Below, piece by piece: positions 50,242 through 62,822 of a stretch of 64,000 nt of DNA. The notes under the pieces are model-generated. The model worked only from the letters and a program-made list of their open reading frames with translations, was not told the DNA's origin and did not search any database. Source of the stretch: Beroe ovata. Its lineage: Eukaryota; Ctenophora; Nuda; Beroida; Beroidae. The stretch spans positions 1 through 64,000 of the forward strand of contig CAMPET010000207.1 of NCBI GenBank assembly GCA_946803715.1, written 5' to 3'. The translations under genes and the position numbers were made by a program. Position 1 is the stretch's first letter. The number at the start of each line of letters is the position of its first letter.

Positions 50242-52008
50242 TCAAAAAGTGTCTGAAAAACTTCTTGATAAGTCGAGTTGAAGATCACCATTTTTCTTCA
50301 GCATCGATGCAAAGTATGCTTTTATCCCACCAAAGCCTTTCTCCACTACTTTAGAATAAACAACTTTGTAATTCTCATCTGATGATTCAATTTGTAGGTT
50401 AAGAATTACTTACAAATTCAAGAAGATCCTTTAAAACAAAGTGAATCATATAGTGAACTAATGCTTATTTAATTAAGCCAGGGAGAGAGTAGAGACATCA
50501 GTTTACTGAATCTTCTTGTGTCTACAAACAGTTGTCTGATTCTGTATCCCTATCATATGACATATCAGTAGGAATATGAATAATTTGACTCACCTTGTGG
50601 GACAATATAACACTGATAGGACTTGTCTTTGTTGTACACTAACATAGGACCATTACCCGCAACTCCTTGAGCCAACGGCACCTGCAAGAATACGTTTAAA
50701 TCATCAATCAGCAGTTAATCAATGTGTAACTAAAACCATTATTTGGTCTATTGTCACCTGAATTTTGACCCTCATTGCCTTCTCTTCATGATTAGATTTC
50801 TTCCCAGCATTCTTCTTTGTGACATCAACACTTTTTGTTCTTTCATTGAACAAGACAACTTCCTCACCATAAGGGTTACGGACTGGTTTCACATAAACAA
50901 AACTTCCGGCTGCTTTCTTATCTTGATGCAGAGACTTACAAATTGGCTTGTGATTCTTCCAGTCATAAGTCTGGCAAGCCCGACTGCAATATTGAACAGA
51001 CATGCAACCAGAGCATCTACTCAGCTTTCCTGATTTTTGACAGTATGAACATGCATCTTCACCAGCATTTTTATCAGCTTGCTTGGCAGCTTTTGCCATA
51101 GCTCTGTATCCCTTTGAGAACAGCGAAGTAATTTTAGGATTAGATGACCCTAAATTTTGGCAAGATATTCCATCATTGTCTCTGATACTTGGATCACTTC
51201 CATTACAGACAAGCAGTTCTATGAATTTATAATTGAAGGTCATGCATGGTTCAAATAAAGGTGTGCAACCAAATCGATTTTGGGCATTTACATCAGCACC
51301 ATTTTCAAGAAGTATCCTTGCAATCTCAAATGTTGTGTCATTTCCAAATTGTGTCAAACAGTGATGTAATGGCGTATATCCGGCAACATCTTTTGCATTA
51401 ACATTGCAAGCATTAGACACCAACAATTTTGCAATTTCTACGTGATCATTTGTTGGCTTCATCCTGGCTCCACAGATCACATGGAAAATAGCGCAAAACC
51501 TTATCATAGTCTCTCTCCTCTCAAGCAACTTAGTACGTTCATCATCAGATTTGGTTATATTGATTATCATTTTAACTTCATCTAGCTTCCCAAAGTAGCA
51601 TACCCTGCACCATTCAGATATATTTTCATTCAATGCTGGATTGTAGTCAAAGCCAGAGGCCCACTGAGTCCTCAGTTTCATAGCCTCAAAACCCTTTAAT
51701 CTAGTTTGATCACCATCACCATAAGGATCATCCATTGTGAATTCACCATTGAGGAACATGTTTTCAAACTTCTCAATCATCTCAATTTCCCCACTTTTCT
51801 GTGCTGCAAGGTGTTGTTTCAACATTTTAGATGTTTCACTACTCTTCTTAAGGGCATTATTATCTAATACATCAGACAATGCATCCTTATCAAGTGCTGA
51901 CTGATTTATGATACTAGCTGCAGTTTCACTTGTCTTTGTTAGATTTTTGCGGAGCTGCTTCATCAATTTCTCCTTTTCGTGAGAGCTATTCTCATGACTA
52001 GCTTCCAT
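50242..52008 (-). CDS. Ankyrin-repeat and MYND zinc-finger protein
   Basis: Exon 1 (52008-50758) is unusually long for this window. It is followed by 50681-50594 and 50408-50242, in phase, giving 501 residues as read. Residues 1-100 are Lys/Glu/Ser-rich helix. Residues about 130-285 hold ankyrin-type repeats (AGYTPLHHCLTQFG; LLENGADVNAQNRFGCTPL; LLVCNGSDPSIRDNDG). Residues 320-357 form a MYND finger, with Cys and His in the order CSYC, CSGC, YCSRAC, H and C. The C-terminal part is family-unknown. Such proteins usually act through protein-protein contacts, and no partner can be inferred. The last exon ends at a stop right after a run of five Ts; with one T fewer, the frame stays open to 50157. 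MYND cysteines are intact. Confidence 0.85.
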
Positions 52009-52347
52009 TATGATCTACACCTAAAGGAATGAAAATTAATGTTTAAAAAACTGTGATCTACTTTCAGCTTGTCAAGGACAGATCCTTGTGTTGTAAGATT
52101 TCCCCTGGGCAATGTTAAATCGTCACCAAGGATGAAATCACTCCTGCACTGCAGGGGTAGGGCCAGTCCTACAAACACAACAATATAAGTCCCTTAATCT
52201 AAATTATAATTTGGTTGTTTGTTTGTCTTTATGTTCATCACTAAACGCATGTGCTGATTTTGAACTATTGTAATAGTGAACTGGGAGCTCATTTCTGATG
52301 ATGGTGCTTTACTAATGTTGCTCTTTCTGTTCTTTTTCACTTTTTAG

Positions 52348-52615
52348 GAACAATGCACACATACTGATTGGAGCAAGGATTGCAGTTTGCACATATAACA
52401 ATGTTGAGTTGTTGCATCTGCACTGCGAGTATTTTTATGACTCGCTGTTAAATGTGTCCTTTTGTAAACATACACAATGCCAATTGAAACGAAATTCGAA
52501 CAATGGGGCAAGCATCATGTCCCAGTGTCAATCAGAAGAAATGGCCAATTTGTTCCAAGGTGTGTTCATAAAATCAATGTTTCAAGAGCGTAGTTCAGAC
52601 TTGACGTTCATTTAG
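52348..52615 (+). other. Candidate exon or chance open frame
   Basis: After a good acceptor (TTTTTCACTTTTTAG) there is a stop-free frame of about 88 codons (AHILIGARIAVCTYNNVELL...) ending in TAG at 52613-52615. No matching upstream exon or ATG was found and no family is recognised. It lies upstream of the ankyrin-MYND gene on the other strand. Random open frame is a fair alternative. Confidence 0.2.
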
Positions 52616-53154
52616 TTTTACTCTCAATACCCCAATCGATAGAAAATGTATCTTTCTGCTGTTTCGATTTAAGTTATGCATATAGTGGTATGGGTATCCC
52701 AGTGGTATCCGATATGGCTCAATGGGTAGTGTATCACGTCCACTTGATGGGTTTTCTAGTATATATAATAAATACCAACGTACCCCCTTATTCATGAAAA
52801 GAAATATTTCAAAAAAGAAAGATTCTTTTGAGACATCAAAGAAAAATTCTTTTCAGACATCATTTGAGACATCAATCAAGATGAATAAATAAATAAAATA
52901 AAAGGATGATTGTATCTAACCATCTCAACTCTCTACCCACCCCCCTCTCTAAAACACTGAAAAAAACATTCACAGCCATTTTAAAAATGTCACCTTTAAA
53001 ACTCAGGTATCCAATGAATCGTTTAGGGTGCATTTAGGGGGTAATAAGGGTGTATATAGGGTGCATTTATAGGGCGCCATGTGGACACCCCCGGGTCATT
53101 TAGACGCCCCTGGGTGCATTTAGAGTGCGTCTAGGGTGAATTTAGGGGCATTTA

Positions 53155-53270
53155 GACCCCAACTAGTCGTGACATCACAGGTGACGTCATGCGTGACTTG
53201 TCCTAACTAGTCGTGACATCACGGGTGACGTCATGCGTGACCTATTCTAACTAGTTGTGACGTTACACAT
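53155..53270. repeat. Short tandem repeat with TGACGTCA-like words
   Basis: Three copies of a unit of about 50 bases contain CTAACTAGTCGTGACATCAC and GGTGACGTCATGCGTGAC. CRE-like TGACGTCA occurs in each. It directly precedes the ATG at 53269 and might be part of a promoter. Confidence 0.6.
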
Positions 53271-53969
53271 GACGTCTCGGTCTCGCGCCGCGCATTTCCT
53301 TGATTTTTTACTCGCGAAGCAAAATCAGCAGCAACAAGATTCAGGTCAATTCTGGGTGAAAGTATTCAAAAAGGAGAGAAGAAACGGATCAGGTGACATC
53401 AGAACAGAAATGGTGTAAGTGTAACTGTATGCTAATACACAACTAATGTGGGTGTTGTACTATACTATGGTCACGTGATTCATGTCCATAGCATGCACTA
53501 ATGCAGCAGAAAAAGTCTGATTGGGCTCCTGGAGCCTGATGTATAAATGTATGATTTATGCAATGGTAATTACAATACAGGGCATAAATTTTGCGAGTGA
53601 CTTCACTGACTTCAATTGAGGGTCTGCCCCGCTCCCATTCATCTTAATGAATCGTGTAAAGTACCCTCTGCGGAGCCAGGCGTACTTTTAACGAGCCTGG
53701 ACTTAGTCCACGTTGATTCCCCTCTCTTGGAGCTTCTTCGCGACTGCAACCCAGATGAACTTATGCCCCTTCTTAGTCGTTCAGAAGCGTTGTTCAATGT
53801 CGTTGTTTGTCCGGATCTGGATGAGGGTTCTGATCTCACTTTTCGACCACGAGTGAGGGACATCATCGCTGGGAACCTCATCAGGTTTGGACTTGCGAGC
53901 AACAACTTCTACTCGTCTCTTCTTGTGGGAATTGATCATGATGTAAACTGGTATGAGTTCAGTGATTGA
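53269..53969 (+). CDS. Possible small two-exon protein of unknown family
   Basis: The ATG at 53269 opens an exon to 53414 that ends in a strong donor (GTAAGT). The acceptor at 53619-53620 leads to an exon 53621-53969 in matching phase, giving 164 residues. The first part is Gln-rich and basic (KQNQQQQDSGQFWVKVFKKE); the second is acidic/hydrophobic (LLELLRDCNPDELMPLL; NNFYSSLLVGIDHDVNWY). The matching phase and protein-like composition favour a gene. There is no family match, and the acceptor lacks a strong pyrimidine tract. A single N and a tandem repeat follow at once. Confidence 0.45.
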
Positions 53970-53999
53970 ATGGGATGTTTTAACCGGGTCACAAGCGNA

Positions 54000-54838
54000 G
54001 AGTTAAAAGCTTGCAGATTGATGGAGATGGAAAAAATCCTTTTTGAAATAATACAATTTGTATATCATAATGAGGAATGTAGCAATTTCAGGTCCAAAAT
54101 TTTCTGACATCATATCTCACTGTTCACTGAGAATCGTGATGGTTAAATACCATTATCCTTTTATTTATTTATTTATTTTATACCTGATGGGTAAGCCATC
54201 ATTTTGGACCATGTTTCTATTTTTGATACTGAATGAAAATATTATTGAGATGATTTGATGTTTTGATCCTGGTAAATAATAGGTATGATTCATTTGGATC
54301 ATGCTGCTCACCACAATGTTCACCCAAAGGGACCTTGTTTGAGTTCAAGGACAGAGTTAAAAGCTTGCAGATTGATGGAGATGGAAAAAATCCTTTTTGA
54401 AATAATACAATTTGTATATCATAATGAGGAATGTAGCAATTTCAGGTCCAAAATTTTCTGACATCATATCTCACTGTTCACTGAGAATCGTGATGGTTAA
54501 ATACCATTATCCTTTTATTTATTTATTTATTTTATACCTGATGGGTAAGCCATCATTTTGGACCATGTTTCTATTTTTGATACTGAATGAAAATATTATT
54601 GAGATGATTTGATGTTTTGATCCTGGTAAATAATAGGTATGATTCATTTGGATCATGCTGCTCACCACAATGTTCACCCAAAGGGACCTTGTTTGAGTTC
54701 AAGGACAGAGTTAAAAGCTTGCAGATTGATGGAGATGGAAAAAATCCTTTTTGAAATAATACAATTTGTATATCATAATGAGGAATGTAGCAATTTCAGG
54801 TCCAAAATTTTCTGACATCATATCTCACTGTTCACTGC
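54000..54838. repeat. 354-base tandem repeat, about 2.4 copies
   Basis: Near-identical copies begin at about 54001, 54355 and 54709 (AGAGTTAAAAGCTTGCAGATTG...). The third is cut after about 130 bases, where sequence related to the 111-base element begins. The repeated open frame in it is not evidence of a gene. An N at 53998 marks the left edge. Confidence 0.9.
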
Positions 54839-54839
54839 T

Positions 54840-55565
54840 TTTATCAATCACTATCCATAGGTTCATATAAGCGAAAAAAACTGCATCCTTATCCCCTTAG
54901 GGGGAGGGTTAATGGTGTTGGGGAGATTGGAGGGGGGCTGGTCGAGGGAAGGGGTAGTGGTGTGATTGTTGGCTGCTGACACCATTTGCTGACACCTCTG
55001 CATAACAATGACGCAGGAATGACACCATAACGTCAGAACAGGTCTGTGTGACGATTGGGGTGCTTATTTGTCACAACATGCTGACACCACTGCATTACTG
55101 TGACTTAGGAATGCTTGCGATGGAATGCACTGACACCATTACGGCAGAACAGGCCTGTGTGACGATTGGAGTACTTATTCGTCACAACTTGCTGACACCA
55201 CTACGTTACTGTGACGTAGGAATGCATTCGATGGAATGCATTGACATCATTACGGCAGAACAGACCTGTGTGACGATTGGGGTGCCCTTTCGTCACAACC
55301 TACTGACATAGGTTCATATACCTAAGTAATAAAACAGCATCCTAAATTGAAAGTTCATCCTCGGTTTTATACCAGATTTCAATTGTGGTAACAGAGTCAT
55401 CATATTTGTTCTCGTCATGTGAAACTTTAAGAATATGTACGTTTTTAGTGATCCAATCACACCTATACTAATAGCTTCATTTATTAGAGCAGAACGAAGC
55501 AGGGGTCTGGGGGCAGCCCCAGAAGCCACTGATTTCGTACCTTGGTTTGATCGAGGATTGCTATA
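54840..55565 (+). mobile_element. 111-base tandem-repeat element, locus 3
   Basis: The left part (54857-54965) holds TAGGTTCATATA, ACTGCATCCTTA and GGTAGTGGTGTGATTG. Then come three units of the 111-base repeat (about 54975-55310). Then comes a right flank (55312-55560) with TAGGTTCATATACCTAAG, CCTAAATTGAAAGTT, GTCATGTGAAACTT and GGGGTCTGGGGGCAGC. The right flank matches locus 4 and, reverse-complemented, locus 1. Confidence 0.75.
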
Positions 55566-56344
55566 TAAAATACCCAGTGAAAAAGCTTAAATGATAAGAA
55601 GCTTACTAAACAATGACATGACATCAAAAGTGACATTAATGAAGTCAAATATGGTCTTATGATCAATTAAAAAGGTAAGTTATCTGCTTCGGTTTGAATT
55701 CAGTTATGGGAACGCAAGATTTGATGTGAGGGTAAATTAGTCCAGATTTTGGGTACAGAGCAAACAAATGCCCTTGACCCCATTTTTGTTTGAGGAAGAT
55801 ATGATTTGAGTGAAGGTATCTGACTCCCACTCAAATGATTGTAGCTTGTGAGTTCTCTGAGGTAATTAGGTGCATAGCCATTCAGTATTTTGAAACAGTC
55901 AGAGCAATTTTGAATTCAATCCTTCCGTGAACCTTTGGCAAGTTGTGGGAGTTAATACCGAAGTATGACAAGTTGCAGTAATCAAGTGATGATATAGGTA
56001 ACTACTGCTTAAACTAACTGTTGCATGTGTTTCTGTGATAAGAAGGAAGAGATTAAGTATATTTCACATTCATGAAAAACATATAATAGGTACTGTAATT
56101 GATTTTTTATTATACTGCTTCTCATGATTTTAGCTACAAATGACATGTCGCATTACCTAATTTTACAGCTCATAAGTGCTTTCTATTTGAAATTTTGTTT
56201 TTAATAAATCTATCCTACTTATCTCTATCTATTTAGAATGCAAGGTGCTGCACTGTCAAAGCTTTGTTTGATCATGTTGTTTATTATTATTATAAGTGTC
56301 AACTGAACAAATCTGTTCACATTTTCTGTTCAAAATAGATTTTA
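55566..56344. other. AT-rich intergenic stretch
   Basis: Nothing is supported here. It should hold the promoter of the SLC12A9-like gene. Confidence 0.4.
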
Positions 56345-59300
56345 ATGATGACTGAGAAAGAAAGCCTGTTGAGGGCCTCTATACAGAATCTTTCAAGATC
56401 TTTACATCGCTATGGCACAGAGCCTGGATTAGGTAGGCAAATCCTACTACTTATAATTTATCCTCACCTTTGTCTGTCTGGTTTTCCCTAATATACTATT
56501 AGAAGACCTGTCCAAGGGACGTGGCACATTAAGCATTGAATAAGAAGTGAAGTGAAATTCTGTGTGACTACACATAGATGAAGTGATCACCTAAAAATAT
56601 TGTAGGAGTACTCTGACGGAATCTTGATTGTGTGGCGCAGACGGTCGGGTTGAAGGGAAAACCCTACAACTAAAAATAAACGTTTCAAAACAAAGGCAAA
56701 AATGAAATGATGATGAAAGTGCACGCTCCCGCATTATCTTATCAAATTGCACATGCAACTCCTATGTTGCTTTCCAACCATGCACTAATGCAGTCAACGT
56801 TGAACTCCGTTACCTATGTTTTTGAGGGCAATTTTACCAGCTTCTGAGGCCGATAACAAAAATGTAAGGCATAATTCAAAAATACAAATTTCTGACAGCG
56901 GAATCGGTTTTTCTACCACCTTGCAAATAATCCATTAGGTCAAGGAAATCAGAATAGCAGAGGCCCCGGGTCCTGCTAGTTATTATAGGTTTTATCAAGC
57001 ATGGTGCAACTCATATTATAAAGGAAGCTAATGGAAAAGGGGTGTTTGAGTTCTAGAAAAGATACTTTAATTTACCCACTTTTTAGTGTGGCTATTTCCT
57101 CACTGATAATGGTAATATATGAATGTGTTTGTACTGTGTTAATGGAACACCTTATAGGAAAAGGATGTTGCTCATTGTTTAATGTTGAGTGCAGTGAAAG
57201 CATTATCCTAATTGCTTATTTTGCTATTTCCTTACCAATCCTTCGATCTTGGCTGAATTTCATCATTTTGCTTTGAAAGGTTTTATACTTAGTGATCAAT
57301 TTCAATTATCAGCATATATTGTTTGCATGATTGATCTGTACTGTGCTTGTGTTGACCACTGTTATGGAGATGTAGTATTTTACAACTTTTATCCGAATAA
57401 TGCTGCCGAAAATTACACTATCACCCGTCATGGACAGGAATTATCGTTGTGTATGGTAATCAATAATTGATCATTGAAGATGATTATCCATCCATATAGT
57501 CTACAATAAACAATGAATAAACAAGGAAATTAGATCGAAACAATACCGCAATTAATGGCAACGTGTCGGCGACACCAAAAATAGAAGATACGCACTTCAA
57601 CATTAGTAGGCAGCTAAATGTTGTTGCTTTGGTTTCACAATGCCACCTTTCCTATACACGTGCGACGTGCGTGCGGTTGAGACTGTCCCAGTCGGTGCCG
57701 CATTCTTACTGGCACAAACAGTTCCCCAAATTATTATCATTAGCGGTCAAGCATGGGAATGCTATAGTGAGTAGATCTGTATGATAAGACGAAGTTAACC
57801 GAAACATGTAACAAGCAATTAACGTATCATTCGTGGACGTTGTAAAATATTCTTTATTAATTCGGTTTCGTAGTGGATGGATCGTTAAATCCTCGACCCT
57901 CGGTCTCGGATTCAACTCCAATTATCAGCTCGGGCTTCGCCCTCGACTGATAATTCTGCCATCCACACCTCAACCTCATGAATAAAGACTATACTCACTG
58001 CACACAAATATTACACAGACATGCCTTATTATCTCACACAATTGTGCACAAAGGATGCTTCAATGTAACTAACACTCGATGATTGATTATTGTTCAATAA
58101 TTAGTACTACCTATCAACTTTCTATCATTCTTGTGGACGTGGTACCAGTCGGTACACGGAAATTTTTCCAGAAATCGTCAAAATCTTGAGAATTTAGGGA
58201 CTAGGGTCATACTATTTAGATACTGACATAGCAAAGGATTAAACTATATATGAGTGTAGATTCTATGTATCAAGCCAGATGGTAACAAGAAACAGGTGTG
58301 AGCATGCCCAGGGGTCATCCGTGTACCAAAGTTATGTGTATTTCACTTTGTGGTAGCTCCTCATATCGACTGAAATGTTAAAACTTGGAAGCATTGACTT
58401 GTGTTAGAGTCCATTAGCCCAATGCCGCGACACCCCAATGACGACTTAATAATTGATGTAATAAATGATGACAAGACGTTCCCGACGTTACAGACTCACA
58501 GACTCATGTGCATTGTGCACACTGCACACACACAGAGACGTATACACACAGACTTGTGTACACATAACACACACAGAGGCAGACGTACAGTGTACACACA
58601 GACTCATGTACACACACACTCACAGACAGACTTACAGACAGTGAAGGTGGTCTATACTGTACAAAACAACTCTTTTCTCGACATAAAGACCTCTTGAAAG
58701 ACATGCCGAATTTCATATTGTAGGTAGTTATCATTAGGATCACGGTTACAATTTTTGTTTGTCTCCTTAGGTGCACTGTGCCTAATTCGGATGTAATTAC
58801 TCATTTCAAATCGGATATCAATACCTATTCCAGTTTCGAATTAGAGTTGTTGCAAATATCATGTAATTAATTTATTCAAATTCATTCATTTTGTCGCAAT
58901 ATACCATCTCGATACCGAAAAGTGAGAAATGAACGCCCAGTTCTAAACTCGAATATTTCGTGTAGCTAGTGGTGGTGGTGAAATATGTAGCTTAGCTACA
59001 CGTCCCGCACCCACGCAGTTTGTTCTTTGCAAGAGCTTTGATGTTTCGTTGTGTGTGATCATCGTTCAACTGGAGACGTTTGCAGTGGACCATCAGAGAC
59101 ATTAGAAACTGCCTAGAAGTCCTCTCCTAAGAGACATCAGTAGAGGTCATAGTAGACACACGTAGGAGACATCAGTTGGCGACTGAGAACTCTGTAGAGT
59201 GAAATGAGTGGTGGAAGGGCACACAATTCAGTGCAGGAGCTATGCAGTCAAGTAAACGACATGCTATTCCCGAAGCAGACTTACGAGTCCTTTTCAAGCA

Positions 59301-60850
59301 CACTGGGAGAAATAGGTTTACTCAAAAACGGGACGGTATTTTAGTATCTAGCCGATCAAAGACTCAAACTACACCATAAGGACAGTTAGTTTTACATGAC
59401 GTGTCCTCCTTATGTCCCAGTACCTTAAACGAAGAATGAATAGCTAATTTACGTATTATAGGTATAACATCCACTATCTACTGTTCATGTTGTCCACTTT
59501 TTTTGACACACCCTGTATCACATCCACCTATTTCGCCAGGACCTGCTCCCACAGACTCGAGGAAGAGACTCGGCACATTTCTGGGAGTCTTTGTGCCATG
59601 CTCCCTCAGCATGTTCAGTGCGATCCTCTTCCTGCGTATGGGGTACATCGTCGGATTTGTGAGTTTTTAACACTTACCTAACACCCGTCATCCCCACACT
59701 GAACCATCTGGAAGTCGTGTATTCAGTGGGTGTCTCACCAACAGCTGCTCATGATATAGATTAATGAAGTACAAACCACACTAAATGTTTCAGGCTGGAG
59801 TTATCGAGGCGCTTTTCATGTTCACCATAGCATTCTTCATCGTTATGCTGACAATACTATCGGTCAGTGCCATATCGACTAACGGAGCTATTGAGGGTGG
59901 AGGGGCGTACTTCATGATCAGTCGCTCCATTGGGCCAGAGTTTGGCGGTGCTATGGGCATCATCTTCTTCTTCGCCCAGCTGTTTGCATCCACTGTGAGT
60001 CACGATGTAATATACGTGTAATATTAGAGAGAGGGGAGGAGCTGGGTGTCGTGCTATTTAGCGCAGCAAGTTAAACAGGAGGTGCTAATATTATAGACAG
60101 GTGCTAACAGGTGCTAATAGGCAAATGAAACTTGGTGCTAATGTGTTAATATGAGGTCCATTATCACACAGGTGTATCTGCTCGGTCTAGTTGATGCAAT
60201 AGTCGACTCATTCGGAGCAGAGGGTGGTAACTTTGTCAAGGCACTGCCGGAGGATTCCCACTGGAGGACGCTCTACGGAACAGCTCTACTCTTCCTCATG
60301 CTATTTGTTGTCATTATCGGTGCAGAGGTGAGCAGGGGGATGATAATTATGGGCGTAGAGAGGAGGAGTGAAAGCGGCAGTGGGAAACATGACTGGAAAT
60401 ATGTTCATGAAAAATATATCATCTAACTTTTGAGGATTTCTCAAAAGTTGAAAAGGTTGAAATGCAGCGGTAGCAGTAGTTTTCGTTCCAATCGTAGCTA
60501 TATATTATATTGCGCTGATGGGACATAGCATTGCGCTAATTGGACAACCCAACGACCTATAGTCGAATCTCGTTCCCAACGTCTTCGAAGGGTATCACAA
60601 ATTTGGGTAAAGATACTTCTTTCGAGACCAAGGGGTCCTTTCCGAAATAGACTGGAGTCTGAAATTGGCAATGTGATCTTTACTTCTGTCTATTTCGAAA
60701 AGGACCCCCAAAAACCGGTAGCCACAACAGAAGAAATTTCACTCGTATTTTTTCCAGGTGTTTGCAAAGACAAACTTGATCATATTCATCATTGTTATGG
60801 TTACTCTCGTTGTTGATATCCTCAACTTTTTCATACAGGATCCAATACAG
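56345..60850 (+). CDS. SLC12A9: SLC12A9-like cation-chloride cotransporter family protein, 5' part
   Basis: Exons 56345-56432, 59540-59658, 59794-59994, 60172-60327 and 60758-60850 join in phase, giving 219 residues. The start MMTEKESLLRASIQNLSRSL is followed by LGTFLGVFVPCSLSMFSAIL, FLRMGYIVGF, TILSVSAISTNGAIEGGGAY, FMISRSIGPEFGGAMGIIFF and YLLGLVDAIVDSFGAEGG. This is the SLC12A9 pattern: the first four or five membrane helices of a 12-helix transporter. The 5' intron is 3.1 kb. The last donor (60851) is intact, but the remaining about two thirds of the protein is not found before DNAAF6 starts at 62823. Either it lies beyond the window with DNAAF6 inside an intron, or the gene is truncated. 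The substrate of SLC12A9 is not well settled. Confidence 0.85.
58505..58640. repeat. CA-rich microsatellite in an SLC12A9 intron
   Basis: Imperfect (CA)n mixed with ACAGACTCATGTACACAC words. No coding content. Confidence 0.7.
60455..60725. repeat. Interspersed repeat fragments in an SLC12A9 intron
   Basis: The piece at 60459-60505 (TTGAAATGCAGCGGTAGCAG...) resembles 5453-5500 near the small unknown gene. The piece at 60620-60715 is an inverted repeat: AAGGGGTCCTTTCCGAAATAGAC, then TCTATTTCGAAAAGGACCCC. Related words occur at 7755-7775 in the XKR gene. Confidence 0.5.
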
Positions 60851-61614
60851 GTAGAGTTCCAATACTCCAATAATCCTACAAAAATCATGTTTCGTTTTTC
60901 TCTAGCTACTGCACCGCCGTTTCCATCACTTCATGGATTTTGTGCGTGACCACTGCCTCTCTGTATAGGGTGGGTACTACAATATTCCTGTTTGATTAAT
61001 GTATTCGAATCACTGGAGACCGATGCGAGCCATTGTATAGTGCTGATAACAATGTACACTGCATAATTCACACTGTAGTGCTCTGTAGCTTGTACAATGT
61101 TACTATTGATACACTTCATTCACTATGCTATACATTGAGTACACTTAGCATAGGAATAGAAACGCACACACAGACACACAAACACACACTCACTCACATA
61201 CACACACTCACAATTATCTAAAAAGCTTTGTGTGTTCATTAGAACTCCAGTGTAGGTATATTACAGAATTAAATGGCCTCACGCTATAACATCTATCTAT
61301 TGAGCCTAGGCAGTAGGCAATGATAAATTTAACACGATCGTCAATCAGTGAACGTCTGAACGATTGTAGAACGTGTCCTGTAAGGAAGACATCCCTCTTT
61401 TGAGTGAATTGACGGNCCGTCCAGCCACTTACTGCCGAACCTCCCCCGGAATTGAGCACACTATAGGTACACACTATAGGTACTGCAGTTAACCAAGCCG
61501 GGCTGGGACACCCTATCATCTCTTTGAGTCTTTGTACCGCTCCTTCTTCACAGTTACTTTGTGTAAATCTATTAATAAAGTCACATCAAACAGTGTGCCG
61601 TGTAAAAGATGTGT

Positions 61615-61672
61615 GAGTTTGTGTGTGTGTGTATGCGTGTATGTGCGTGTGTGTGTGTGTATGTGTGTGTGT

Positions 61673-61727
<55 letters not shown>

Positions 61728-61800
61728 TGTGAGTGTGTTTGTGTGAGTGTGTTTGTGTGAGTGTGTGTCTGTGTCTGTGTCTGTGATTGTGTGTGATTGT
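61615..61800. repeat. TG microsatellite
   Basis: A long (TG)n tract with minor variation is immediately followed by locus 4 of the 111-base element. The open frames in it are artefacts. Confidence 0.95.
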
Positions 61801-62640
61801 GGCTGCTGAAACCATATGCTGACACCACTGCATAACTGTGACGTAGGAATACTTGCGATTGAATGCGCTGACACCATTACGTCAGAACAGGCCTGTGTGA
61901 CGATTGAAGTACTCATTCGTCACAACTTGCTGACACTACTGCATAAATGTGACGTAGGAATGCTTGCGATGGAATGCACTGACACCATTACGTCAGAACA
62001 GGCTTGTGTGACGATTGGAGTACTCATTCGTCACAACTCTCTGACACCACTGCATAAATGTGACGTAGGAATGCTTTCGATGGAATGTGCTGACACCATT
62101 ACGTCAGACCTGAGAACAGTCCCTTATGACGATTAGGGTACGTAATCGTCACAACCTGCTTCATTGTGTGTATGTGCGGGAGTGCATGTGTGTGTGTGTG
62201 TGTGTGNATGGAATGCGCTGACACCAGTACGTCATAACAGGACTGTGTGACGATTGGGGTGCTGATTCGTCACAACTTGCTGACACCACTGCATAATTGT
62301 GACGTAGGAATGGTTGCGATGAAATGCGCTGACACCATTACGTCAGACCTAAGAACAGTTCCTTGTGACGATTAGGGTACGCAATCGTCACAGCATCCTC
62401 ATCCTCCCTAAATTGAAAGTTAATGCCAGATATCGGTTTTATGCCAGATATCAATCGCGGTAGCAGAGTCATCATATTTTTAACGTCATGTGAAACTACA
62501 AGAATTTGCACGTTTTTTGCCTCAACATATGCGATCCAATCGCACCTTACAGCTTCATTTATTAAAGCAGAACGGAGCTGGGGTCTGGGGGTGCAGCCAC
62601 CAGAGGCCACAGATTTTGTACCTTGGTTTTGATCGAGGAT
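61801..62640 (+). mobile_element. 111-base tandem-repeat element, locus 4
   Basis: Units run from about 61804 to 62160 and, after a second TG tract with an N at 62207, from 62211 to 62395. The central unit is exactly 111 bases. The right flank 62400-62640 matches locus 3 (CCTAAATTGAAAGTT, TTTATGCCAGATATCAAT, GTCATGTGAAACTA, GGGGTCTGGGGGTGCAGCC). One strand is stop-free with a 37-residue period ([26 protein letters not shown]). Confidence 0.8.
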
Positions 62641-62822
62641 AAACTTTTGTATGAGGCCAGGATCTCATTTCCCAGAAGATACTTCGTTTTTTGCTTTTAA
62701 ATTTCAAGCATCTGCAAAATCGTAATCCTATTTCCACTGATTACCCTATTTTAGGCAAAGTTCGAAGAAATGAAAGCTTACTAAAGTACTAACACTCCAA
62801 CACACACATAGGTTTATGAATC

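Noticed and set aside
54058-54612. Repeated hydrophobic 66-residue open frame
   Set aside because: Identical copies arise from the 354-base tandem repeat; AT-rich, with no other support.
57031-57470. Two hydrophobic open frames (81 and 73 residues) in the first SLC12A9 intron
   Set aside because: AT-rich sequence with no splice partners and no family; hydrophobicity follows from T-rich codons.
61532-61916. Cys/Val- and His/Thr-repeat open frames
   Set aside because: Pure translation of the TG/CA microsatellite.
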